In this document: positions 42,001 to 52,835 of the stretch, piece by piece
Layout: every line of letters begins with the position of its first letter
Position numbering within the stretch: the stretch's first letter is position 1
Source of the DNA: Hybos culiciformis
Lineage: Eukaryota; Arthropoda; Insecta; Diptera; Hybotidae
DNA: 64,000 bases
Assembly (NCBI GenBank): GCA_964007475.1
Contig: OZ023274.1
Coordinates: forward strand, 95,179,750-95,243,749
Direction of reading: 5' to 3'
Program-made: the position numbers and the translations under genes
Notes under the pieces: generated by a model
The model's input: the letters and a program-made list of their open reading frames with translations, nothing else
What the model was told of the DNA's origin: nothing
Database searches by the model: none

Positions 42001-44448
42001 AGTTTCAGTTTAATTGAAATGAATGAATTTTTATTAATTATAGTTAGTGCAAAAATAAATTAGAAAAATTATTCAATATTTTTTTTTAAAAGGAAAACAA
42101 AGAAAAATGTTCAATCAAATCAATTATAATTTTGTTGAAAATAAATTACATTTTTAATGTTATGAAATCGTACACAAAAATATTGTTCAATTAATGTACT
42201 ACACACTATGTCAGACAATATTATAATAATATGAAATAATAAATCTCACTTTAAAAAAAATTTCTACACGTCCGTCTGTTGTATAGATACATGTATGTAG
42301 TTCTGTAATTGACACGGCACGTGTGTTATTTCTCTCTGTCAAATATGGGAAAAAAATTTCAATAATTTTGACATTGATATCATGTTTCTGTGTTAAAAAA
42401 TACAAAAAAATAAAAGAGGGAAAAAGAAAGCGCAGATGAATATATATAATAAAAGATACATACAATTATTACAAAAGAATCTTAGTTCGCTGAACATTTT
42501 GATAACAATTTTTTTTTTATTGAAATAAAACTGGAAGGATTTGAGATAATTGACATAAACGAAATTATCTTAAAAAGTAAATAAAAGTCTGTTAAACATA
42601 ATTAACCATCATCATAAATTTTAATGGTTTGGAAACTTTATATACAACTCTAATTTTGGATTGTGCAAACGAATTGGAATATGGAGTTCCCAATTTCTAT
42701 GGATAACTACACTAGTAGACTTAACTGAACTTTACTGAATTTAAAATGGTGCAAATATTTTAGTACCAATACTTTTCACTGCTCTGTGATCAATAAAAAT
42801 AAAAATTTCTATTTTCTTATTATGACAACAACAGTATAGAAATTAATTTTGTATTTTTTTTTAATTGAATAGTTCAATTATAAAGCTTTTAAAGTTTTAA
42901 ATCCATGCATAATAAATTTTTTTTTTGTAAGTATTTTCAACATAAAACATTGCATATACGTATAAAGTTAGAAAATATGCAATTGAATGCGTTTTTATAC
43001 TATAACAATCATTAACTTGCAATTTGTTTTAATTCGGAAAAATATTTCAAATAATTGATTATTATTTTTTTTATAAGTATTACATAATTTTACAAGTTTG
43101 ATTTATATTTTTTTGAAAATCTAAAATTTATAGCGCCAACACATACCGGTATTTTACCAGCATAACATACATGTGGTCTATTTATCTTTTAACAATTTTT
43201 TTGATCTAAATACAAAAGAGTTCAACGTGCAACTTTCAATTGACAAAAAAAAAAATTGTCAAGAAAAAATCATGTGTTTTTTTTTAACTTTTGGGGAGGT
43301 AAAATTTTAAATGTATCTAATTTAATATAAAAAAAAAAATGTTAACACACATACTTATAGCAACATAGCTTTTTCTCATAAAAAAAATTATTTTGACGTA
43401 AGACAATTTTTTTTTTTCGTTACCAAAAAGTAATATGAGGTAAATATGAAATTATGAAGATTTTACAAATTATTAAGATGATTTGGAAATTTTCATAAAA
43501 TGATAAAATTGAATGAATTTTCGGCTCAATTTATTTAATAATGCACTATGTAGTCTTTATAATGCCTAACCAGTTGTTACGCCTGATTGTCGTCATTTCC
43601 TGATTGAAAAGTAGCTTTTACTCGTATGATGACTTTCTTCTTAAAATAAATATTTTTTTTTTTTGTAAATTGTTTATGAGAGTAAAAGTTTTTATTTATA
43701 TAAAAAATACCATTTTATTCAAATTCAATAAATTCTCAATTTCATTTGAATAAATAATAAAAAATAATTATTCATCAAGCTGATTTGAAAAAAATTTATT
43801 GAAGTTATTTTGTTTTAATTGAGTTTCGCGGGAAGTTTTTAAGACTAAAAATTATACATATTACAAAAAGAGTATGGCACATAAATCTTTATTTTTTTTT
43901 TTCAAAACAAAGAAAAATCTAATTTTAGAAAATCTCAGGTTTTTTGAAAATTGTCTTTAATATATTTTTGGTTAAAACAAGTTTGTTGTATATTGCCAGC
44001 CATCATGAGTGCACCGCGGGCCGGAATTTTACTGTCTACTTTACTAATGCAACTAAAGTCTCTAGAAGTCTAAAAAACGATCATAATCAATTTGACATTT
44101 AAAAATTGCACATAGTTTGAATTCAAATGAAATAAGCCAGGTAGTAAGCAAATATACCTATGTGCAATGGAATAATATCAGCATATACTCATTTCGGATA
44201 ATACTACTTCGTGGTTTCAATTTTATATTATATACCTTTTTATGAATTAATGTCAGAACTTATAAACGTTATTTGCCCCAAATTCGCACTGACTAAGTTA
44301 AATATTATGAGTCAAAAATAAAAAAAAATAAAAAAACAAACAAAATAGTTCAACGAACAAGTTTAAAGTATTAAATTAAATGAAAGAAAACTATTTTATG
44401 AAAATTATTTGCACTCATCAAAAATATCCCAAAAAAAAAAAATAATTC
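39073..44448. other. Intergenic stretch between the two sugar transporter genes
   Basis: No coding exon was recognised. The stretch holds the 3' UTR of the first transporter, a three-unit 15-bp tandem repeat (39588-39632) and a small GC-rich patch at about 43999-44026 (GCACCGCGGGCCGG) that may be a transposon relic. The open frames at 40988-41272 and 42211-42465 on the minus strand are low-complexity and have no domain. Confidence 0.45.
39588..39632. repeat. 15-bp tandem repeat, three units
   Basis: The unit ATAGTTGATATTTAG is repeated about three times, the outer copies with small changes. It lies in the 3' flank of the first sugar transporter. Confidence 0.8.
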
Positions 44449-44584
44449 TCAGTTGATCGTCGAATTCGATACTAGTCAGTTGTTCAATTGTCGTGAATTT
44501 TTTATTTTTTAATTTATTTTCAAATTTAATTTGAATAATTAATTTTTTTTTTTAATTGTTTTGAATTAAAAAAGCTTTGAAAAT
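44449..44584 (+). promoter_or_regulatory. Candidate Inr+DPE promoter and leader exon of the second sugar transporter
   Basis: TCAGTTG at 44449-44455 fits the arthropod initiator (TCAKTY). If its A (44451) is +1, positions +28 to +32 read AGTTG, matching the downstream promoter element RGWYV, and no TATA box is needed. A second TCAGTTG lies at 44476-44482. The possible leader ends at a donor-like AAT|GTAAGC (44585). The second transporter's first coding exon opens at an acceptor at 50436-50437, so a leader exon upstream is required. The link between the two is inference, with a ~5.9-kb intron between. Confidence 0.35.
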
Positions 44585-45252
44585 GTAAGCTTAATTTTTT
44601 TTTTCTTCTTCTATAAATAATTTTAAAAATTTAATTTTATTTTTTTGAAAAAAAAATTAAAATAAAATTAAATAAATTAAAAAAAAATAATGAAATTATT
44701 TTGCGATGTTTTTTGTGCGTTTCTTTTTCTTTTATTGGTTGCGCGGCCTTCTAAAATCTGCGATTCACGTGTTTCTATATTAAAGAAAAAATAAAATAAA
44801 AAATAAATAAATAAAGATTTTTTTTTTTGTCACTGAAAAAATCACTTCACAACAGCATAACAATTTAATTTGCTTTTGTCCAATAATAATTTATTTTTAT
44901 TAAACTGTTTGCTGTTGCCAATAATAAAAACGAATAATTAAGCAAAAAAAAAAGAGCTAAATTTAAGGAAATTAATTGAAAAAAAAATTTGTTTCAATTT
45001 CGTATTACCTAATTTGTTATTTTTTTTTTCTGGCCTTTCACCAAATATACCTACCTGACTAAATAATAAATATATTAATCTGATTTCATATATAACACAA
45101 CCTGTATGCACAATAGTTCTATTAAAAATATTGGGGCAGGTTACGTGTTGCGCTATATCTTTTTTGTGTCAGTTTTATTTTTATGATTTATGATTTGTAA
45201 ACAAAGAAGTTGTTCTTTTTAATGACAAATTATTTTGCTGTGATAACAATAT

Positions 45253-45428
45253 ACTGAGAAAAAAAAAAAGATAGCAGCTTTATAATTTCTGTAGATTTAT
45301 ATATAAGTCAAATCGAACAAGCGGATGGCTTTAGCAAGATTAGCTATTTTTCATAGGAATGAAAATATTTTTATTTATTAACGCAGATTATATGCTGATT
45401 ATAGCAATATTTGTCATAAAAATTTCAG
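45253..45428 (+). repeat. Dispersed repeat, copy 1
   Basis: The block starting ACTGAGAAAA and running to ATTTCAG matches the reverse complement of 63597-63760. It includes 32 identical bases at the end (45397-45428) and a shared GTCAAATCGAAC in the middle. No coding capacity and no terminal repeats are seen. It is probably an old MITE or other transposon fragment. Confidence 0.65.
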
Positions 45429-45839
45429 TATCTTTGTAGATAATATGTAAAGTAACTCGTTGTGTATAAAAAATATTTGTAATTTATTTTTCAATTGAAT
45501 ATACAACAAAAATTCTATAATTTAGGTATAACAACTGTTTCTACAATTCATTAGCTATAATAAATTTTAGGATTAATTGTTATTTATTTAAGCATAAATA
45601 CCAGATTTTGAGCAAATACTAAAAAAATGTATACTTTTATGTAGCTGATACTCAAGTTTTTTTTTATTTTAAATATTTGGGATACTAATTATATATAAAT
45701 AAAAAATATTGAGGGATATGTAATTTTCCCTAATTCGAGCGATACACGGCTATACTTTTGCTTGTATTTTTGAGGAAAAATAGTAAGACTAAAAAAGATA
45801 ATTGTATTTAAAATATTATTAAATTTTTAATTCTGGGAA

Positions 45840-46120
45840 AACCGGGAAAAAATACATCCCGAAATTCTACATTTTGTGAGTACGAAACTCCGGAACTGTA
45901 TTTTATTACAGGTGAAGCTAGTTTTTCACAACTCATCCACTCCCTGAATCTTTTCCATATGTTCCGTGGATTTAATCTCATTAATTTTTCGTGTTTTTTT
46001 TTCCGCCGGAATTTTGAATTTCGGAATTTCTGTGGTCTACATGATTTAATTATTTTTCGAGATCTCGTAATTCTGGCATTTTGGATTCCACGATTAAATA
46101 CCGCTTCCGATTTTATATTG
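45840..46120. other. Region rich in ATTCCG/CCGGAATT words, possible repeat relic
   Basis: Words such as CCGGGAAA, CCCGAAATTC, CCGGAATTTTGAATTTCGG stand out from the AT-rich background. They recall the monomers of the foldback element at 46950-47292 and the subterminal repeats of the hAT element at 3750. No boundaries or duplications could be fixed. The open frame at 45959-46189 has no recognisable domain. Confidence 0.3.
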
Positions 46121-46590
46121 AAATTCTATATAAATTTTCTTTTCTCTGGAAAAATACATGTTTATATTCTTCAAATTAAATTAACATAAACATTTAAAAA
46201 AAAAAAAAAAACAAAAAAAATTCAAATTATGTAAATGTAATAAATATTATTTAAATTTTTAGCGTTCTATTGAAATTAAAAAGAAGAAAAAAAACTCTTG
46301 AAATTAAATTTAAATTTTCTTGTATATCTTTTATAAATTAAAAAGATAATATTGTTGTATAAATATTAAGAAAAATAAGATTTACCCTTTGCTCTAACAC
46401 GCAAATGTTGACTCTCGCATAAAGAAAAATATATTTTTTGATTTAATTAATTTATTAGTATTATGTCATATGGATTTAGCAAAAACTTAATAGGTGCTTT
46501 TGAAAACTAAATCGTAGCGTAAAATTTCTCTATTTTAATTTTGTTTTGATAAACACAGAAAACAAAAATTAGAATAAGTTAAAATATCTG

Positions 46591-46843
46591 AGGCCACTTG
46601 AATGAAATAGACTATTTGTTTAGAAATGCTCTATCTTCCTTATAAATAAACCGATTTTAATAAATCAAAATTATTTTTGTAGCCAAAAGATGCCTCGAAA
46701 AAGTGAGCTCTATACTTTTTCGCCGATTTTTGCTTTGTAGGCAAAAATTTTCAAATTTTTGCCTACAAAGCAAAAATCGGCCTATAAAAATAACGTGAAA
46801 TATGGGAGGACCACAAAAAAATAGTAATAACGGAAAAGTTACC
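46591..46843 (-). mobile_element. Inverted-terminal-repeat element, copy 2, with inserted perfect hairpin
   Basis: The start GAGGCCACTTGAATGAAATAG and the later AGGACCACAAAA...AACGGAA...AGTTACC match the reverse complement of the 23088-23364 element. The distal end is missing or unrecognisable. Its middle is replaced by a sequence not found in copy 1, containing two adjacent hairpins (46696-46722 and 46722-46781). It is non-coding. Confidence 0.6.
46722..46781. repeat. Perfect 29-bp inverted repeat with a 2-base loop
   Basis: The arm 46722-46750 (starting GCCGATTTTTGC) and the arm 46753-46781 (ending GCAAAAATCGGC) are exact reverse complements separated by TC. Directly upstream is a second hairpin, CGAAAAAGT ... 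ACTTTTTCG (46696-46704 with 46714-46722). Confidence 0.9.
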
Positions 46844-46949
46844 TAATATTATTATTTATCACTAAGTGAGAAGGCCAGCATTTTTATTTTTTATTATATT
46901 TGAATTTGAAAGAATTTTAATCGATTATTCCGATAGTATCGAAATCGAA

Positions 46950-47292
46950 GGGAGCGCCACCTTTTCCAGGATTTCATTTGATCGGAATAACATTTGACCG
47001 GATTTTTATTTTTTACCCGGATTTTATTTACCTGGAACTTATTTTGCCTGAAATTTTATTTGCCCGGGAAATTTTTTTGCCTGAAATTTTAACAAAAAAA
47101 ATATTAAATCTAGGTATATTTTGTATCAAGAGGTATATTTTATATTCCGGTCAATTCAAAAATTTCAGGCAAATGAAAAGCAGTCAAATGAAATTCCGGG
47201 CAAAAGAAATTCCGGGCAAAAAAAATTCGGGCAAATGATTTCCGATCAAAAGAATTCCGGTCAAATGAATTCCGGGCAAAAGTACCCAACCC
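46950..47292. mobile_element. Foldback-like element with tandem-repeat inverted arms (343 bp)
   Basis: The left arm (about 46965-47090) is built from diverged units of the type TTTGCCCGGAATTTTAT. The right arm (about 47165-47283) is built from the reverse complement, AATTCCGGGCAAAAGA. The outer ends GGG...CTTTTCCAGGATTTCATTTG and the complement of the right end agree over some 25 bases. AGTATCGAA occurs at 46935-46943 and directly after the right end at 47293-47301, which would be a 9-bp target duplication as for foldback elements; on the left, six extra bases separate it from the arm. The open frames across it are translations of the repeat units, not genes. Confidence 0.62.
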
Positions 47293-47301
47293 AGTATCGA
47301 A

Positions 47302-50300
47302 TATCAGCAAATATTGCTTATTTTTAATTTTAATTTTATTATCAGTAATTATCGACCATAAAATTCGCAAATGCAATGTTTCAAGATATGGCCCACACGC
47401 CGAGAAACTCTCAGTACGTTAAAATTGTAATATTATATGATAACAGAACTATTATCGCAAATTATAATAAAATTTTATTAATTTTTTTATTACGAAAAAC
47501 TATCAATATCGTTAGTCACTTCAAACTTGGTTTGTAGATAAAAAATAAAAGTTTTAGAATTATATGTAAACTATACGTAAATCTATATCTGTTTTCTATA
47601 AATAACAATAAGTATCTAATGATCATAATTAAAAATCAAATGATAAAATGTTTTTCCTATTATTATAATTTGTAGTTGTTAAATAGTTTTCGTAAATGCC
47701 ATTTATATACTTAACAATGATGCGAACAGTGTTTATAAATATTAAACTTTTAAATCAATATAAAAAATCGCAAAACTTATCACATTTATGAATGACTAAG
47801 AAATTAAAAAAAAAAAAGGTAAAACTATTTTTTTTTCAAATATTTCATATATGCATTATGAACGCAATGAATATTTACTTTTAAACATTTGGGGCTGTGC
47901 ATTGTGCAAATAATTGCGATATTTCAAATAAAGATTGTAAAGTTATTTTCATTTATTTTTTACTTATATTTTCTTTTTAAATTTTATGAAATTATTTATT
48001 TTAAGTATTTAACTATTTTAAGTAATTACTTACGAATTCAGGATAAAATTGGAATGTTAAATATAATGTATTATTAATCATTTTTTATGTAGATCATTGT
48101 TACCATTAATTAAATAGAATGTGAAATTACATAGAACATAATCTGTAATGTATATAGATTTAATTGTAAGAACTGAAAGTTTTTTTTTCTTTCATTAATT
48201 AAAAGTTGTGCTTTATTAAGCATAACGAAAATAACTATATACCTGGTAGTACAAAACTTTGAAAGCTTTAAACTTCAAATGTCAAGGATTTTAGAGGTTG
48301 TTAAGCCAAATATTGATTTAAGTATATTTTTTTAGTTACGATTTTATGTTATTAAATTAAATTTTAAGAGACTTAGAGCATATTCGTTAATTAATTAAAA
48401 TTCAATTACATTTTGGGCTTATAAATTTTATTGCCTTGCAACAAAATAATTTACTTCAATTGCATCGAATTTGTAATATTATATACATTTATATGAAACG
48501 ATAATGACCTGTGTTCAAATTTTTTTTATGAATTAACAAAAAAAGAATTTTGCTTAAATATTAAAAATATAAGTCAAACAATAAAGTTTTATTATGCAAA
48601 ATAAACAAAATTATAAATAATAATAATATGTATACGGATTAATAAACTATGTGTGCATACATTAACCTTATAGAATTTTGTCATAAATAAAAAGTATAGA
48701 ACAGTACCTCATAAATGACATTTGGATTTAAATTATTTCATCGAAATTCGTTTTCAGCTACCAATCGAATCTTTAGTCAGGGCTAAACTTCTTTTTTATG
48801 TTTCTTGAAAATCTCAGTTGGAAAATTTTTTTAACGTTATATTTCCTAGATTTTTGCCGATATAAGAAGTCGAACATATTGGCTTCTTAATTCAATAAAT
48901 ATTGATTACAATGAAATATTAACAAACTTATATTGAAAATTATAAACTTATATGTTCGTATAGTCTAGTAGTGTGAAGGTCAAGAATTGTGTATGTACTA
49001 TTTCTGTAAAGATAAGAATTAATTATGTTTTGACTTTTTTTTTTTATTAAAAATATAATACAAGTTCATTTCTTAGTGAAGTAGCTCTAATTGTTTAATG
49101 GCACTACTGTTTAATAATATTTAATTTAAAATTTTTATTAATACAATAATTTGCATTCCCTGTGATTTATTGTTTGCTGTTAATAAATAGAAACCAAGTC
49201 ATAATTTCAATTGAAAACAACTGCTGTCAAAATAATCTCTATAATATAAGCAACTGAGAAAGTTTAAGCGCCATTCATAAATCAAATATTTACATATTCA
49301 GTAAATATTTAATATTTATACAAAATCATTAAAAAGTAATCTGTAGTAAAAAATTTCATTGTAATGTAATGGTTTATTTTTCTAATTTGCCAGATATTAT
49401 TGTCTTATATAAAAATTTGCCGACTTTTTATAATAGGTATATCGTGTAGATGACAGTAAAATAAGAATAATTATGAGACAAATACTAAAAGAGACAATCT
49501 AAATTGAAATACATTTTATTAGATTGTAAATTTTTAGGGTTGTAAATATATAATTATATAATAACTTAAATTTAGTGAGATAAAAAGCAAACTCGAATTA
49601 AGAAACACATGATTTATAATACTAAATTGGCAATAATATATCTACCTTATATAAAATCTAAATGTACGTCTTAAGTCAAGCTAGGTTGAAAATTAACTAT
49701 AATTAACTTTTTACTACTTACTATTACTTTTTACTACTTACTATAACTTTTTATAGCTTGTTATTAAGCTGTTTGAGATAAATAAAGATTGTGATTGCAT
49801 GTGTCATTAGGTGTTGAAAATTTTTGTTAATTTAATAAGTTAAACAAAAAAAGAAATACATACTAAAAATCTGTAAGAAAATGCATATAAATTTTTTCTT
49901 ATTTATATAAAAAAAAACTATTTCTGAGTCGATTTTGAGAAGAAAACGATTTTTCGAAATTATATATTTCAGATTTTTTATTTCGTACTGCAGACATTTA
50001 TCAGCAAATCGAATTTCATCAGCATTTATGTCCTTTTTTAAACTTTTTTCCTTCACATTCTCTACATTTAACTGCCTTTCAATAGCCATTTAGTTAACTT
50101 CTGCGATACCTCATTAAAAAGCTGAAAACGTGGACTTGGAAAAAACAAAAAACAAAACTTTTTATATGAATATTTAAAAAGTTTGTTTCGAGGGTCCTTC
50201 TAAATGCACAAATTTTTAATAAAAAAAATACAACATGTAATTGGCGAGTACTGTTTACTATGTTCCTTAGTGTAACTACTTGAAAAATGTTTATATTTAT

Positions 50301-50437
50301 TTAATAAAAAAAAAAAAAAACAACGATATGATTTTAATGATAATGCTTGCAAAATTAATTTCCTCTTTGCGCATACATAATAATATTATCGAAATGGAAA
50401 AATTTATTTTAAATATTTGTTTTTTTTTTTCATACAG
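47302..50437. other. Intergenic or long 5' intron stretch before the second sugar transporter
   Basis: No coding exon of the flanking genes was found. If the leader exon near 44.45 kb is real, this is intron. The stretch contains a 20-bp tandem repeat (49706-49760), a block resembling 13166-13270 at about 48690-48800, and an unrecognised minus-strand open frame at 49832-50089. Confidence 0.4.
49706..49760. repeat. 20-bp tandem repeat, about 2.5 units
   Basis: The unit ACTTTTTACTACTTACTATT repeats twice with one change, followed by a partial third unit. Confidence 0.85.
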
Positions 50438-50458
50438 ATATCAAATTCATGATAAAAC

Positions 50459-52835
50459 ATGGCCTCGAATAATAATGGTAATAGTAATAATGCACAAGTT
50501 AGAACTCTTAATGGAAAAATTTATAAAAATGTACAAATTGTTTCTGGAATGAATCAACAATCAGATTTAAAACCACTAGGATTAAGAAATAGAGCCATAT
50601 ATCGCCAGGTAAATTCGCATCTCTTACTCTACTAAATATTTATATTTATCATTAAAATTTTAATCTATAAATATTATAATTAAAAAAATTTAAAATAAAA
50701 ATTACAACTGAGAAAACCAGCCAATAATTAACCTGATTTACTTTAAACCCAATTGTATTTTAAATATATAGCTATTATTTTAAATATGTGTGTCTTATGT
50801 TTATTTCAATGATTTTTATTAGAATAAAAAAAAAAAATTAAATATTGTCACTGACTGATAAGAATATTAGGAAAAAAAGAAAAAAATAATCTTTCTAACT
50901 TGGAAAATATAGCTCAAGCTTATATACTTCAAATTATTAAAATCACGTTTTTCAATTTGTACCTTTTTATATTTATATAGATTAATTTATAATAACGCGC
51001 GCCAAATTTATAATTTGTATATTTAATAATTTTCAGTCAGAATATTTTGCGTAGATTTTTATCATATTCACAAAATTAAAAACAAATAGTAGTTATTCGG
51101 ATTCATAAATTATTTTGTTGATATAGTATTAATAAAAATATTAAATGCTGCCAATAATAATTTTGAGATGATATAGAAAATAATATAAATTTACTTTTGT
51201 CATTTTAAGGTACTAATGGTTTTTCTAGCAAATTTATCTGTAGTTAATACGGGAGTAGTTTTAGGATATGCAACTGTAGTATTACCTCAATTACAAGATG
51301 AAAATGAAGCTATTACTTTATCAGATTCTCAAATATCATGGTTCAGTAAGATATTTTAAAATTTCTTCAAAAAAGTAATATTAACTAATTTCATATTTTA
51401 GCTGCAATTGTTCCACTTGCATGCCCATTTGCTGGTATTCTTAGTGGTTATCTTATGGATCGATTTGGTAGAAAACGAAGTCTTTTATTTACAAATATGG
51501 TTGCTCTAATAGGATGGATTATTATGGCAACGACATTTTCAGAGGACGTAAACACGGCATTTGTTCAACTAATGATAGGGAGATTTTTCACAGGTAAGAG
51601 TTATATAATCAATATCTTAATAGCTTTTAGCTGCAAAATAAAACTATTCGGTTCTCATGTAAATAAATTTAAATTTAAGGATTTGCATCAGGTATGGGTA
51701 CATCACCAGCTGGTGTTTATTCGGCAGAAGTAAGTCACACAGGAATTCGCGGCCGATGTACAGTCGGTGTTTCTATTGCAGTAGCTTCAGGAATTACTAT
51801 TATATACATCCTTGGGTATTTCATTAGGGTAATTCAAGAAAAATAATTCAATGCACAGAGCATTTTTCAAATGTATGTAATTATTATTTTCAGGATGACT
51901 GGCGACTCCTCAGTATTATCGCTGGCGTATTTACGATGATAGCATTCTTTTCAACATCCCAAATACCAGAATCACCAAATTTCTTATTAGCCAAAGGCCG
52001 AACTGAAGAAGCTAGAAAATCTTTGAAATTTTTACGTGGATTACTTACTTCAGATCAATTTTATTACGAAGAATTTGAAATTGAATTCAACAATTTGAAA
52101 AGAATAGCAACAATGGGCTCTGAAGGAGATAAAGAGAAATTCGGACAAGTTATTAGGCATCCTGAAATTTATAAACCACTTTTAATTATGATTATATTTT
52201 TTGCATTCCAACAATTCTCTGGAACATTTGTAGTTATTTTTTATGCTGTCCAATTCTCAAAGGAAGCTGGTGTTCAAATTGATGATTTCTTATGTTCAAT
52301 TTATATTGGAGTTACTCGACTTGTTACAACATTAGCAGTCACATCAATATTAGATAAATTGGGACGACGTCCACCGGCATTAGCTTCCGCAATTGGCATG
52401 TCAATTTGTATGCTAATTTTGGCTTCTTGTACTTGGTTCCCTGAAGTTGGCGAAGTACCGTACTTATCAGTTATATGCCTAATTCTGTATATATTATTTA
52501 GCACAATAGGTTTAATGACATTACCATTTACAATGATTTCTGAGGTTTTCCCACAAAAAGTTCGTGGAATTAGTTCTGGATTGTGTGTTAGTTTTGGTTA
52601 TGGTTTTGGTTTTATTATCATTAAATCATATCAAAGTATGGTTAAAGGAATGGGAAAAGAAAATGTATTCGCCTTTTATGGTGTAGTTTCAACTCTAGCC
52701 ATAGTATTTATTTATGTTTTCCTTCCAGAACCTAAGGGTAAAACATTAGCGGAAATTGAAGACTATTTTAAATATGGTAAAAAAGGAAAACCTAATTCTG
52801 AAGTAGAAATGAAAGAAATATTCATAAAACAATGA
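50459..52835 (+). CDS. Facilitated trehalose/sugar transporter Tret1-like (SLC2, MFS), copy 2
   Basis: Coding exons are 50459-50608, 51210-51345, 51402-51593, 51680-51828 and 51894-52835, giving 522 residues. Internal exons of 136, 192 and 149 nt and all intron phases equal those of the copy at 37035-39072, so the two are tandem duplicates. ATG 50459 is chosen because it is in frame with the spliced product; the ATG at 50449 is in another frame. The Asn-rich N-terminus (MASNNNGNSNN) differs from copy 1, but SDLKPLGLR is shared. Signatures: SGYLMDRFGRKR (DRFGRKR at 115-121), PAGVYSAE...RGR, PESPNF (234-239), QQFSG (315-319), DKLGRRP, SEVFPQKVRG and PEPKGKTLAEIEDYF. Phe321 and Phe421 sit at the sugar-contacting Asn and Trp positions of GLUT1. 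Expected role is sugar uniport at the plasma membrane. A candidate AATAAA lies at 53156. Confidence 0.93.

Noticed and set aside
43999..44026. GC-rich patch GCACCGCGGGCCGG recalling hAT subterminal sequence
   Set aside because: No matching opposite terminus or 8-bp duplication was found.
46978..47376. Three overlapping open frames (two +, one -) across the foldback element
   Set aside because: They are translations of the inverted tandem units (repeating FARNSFDRNSFDRKSFAR-type patterns) and not conserved proteins.
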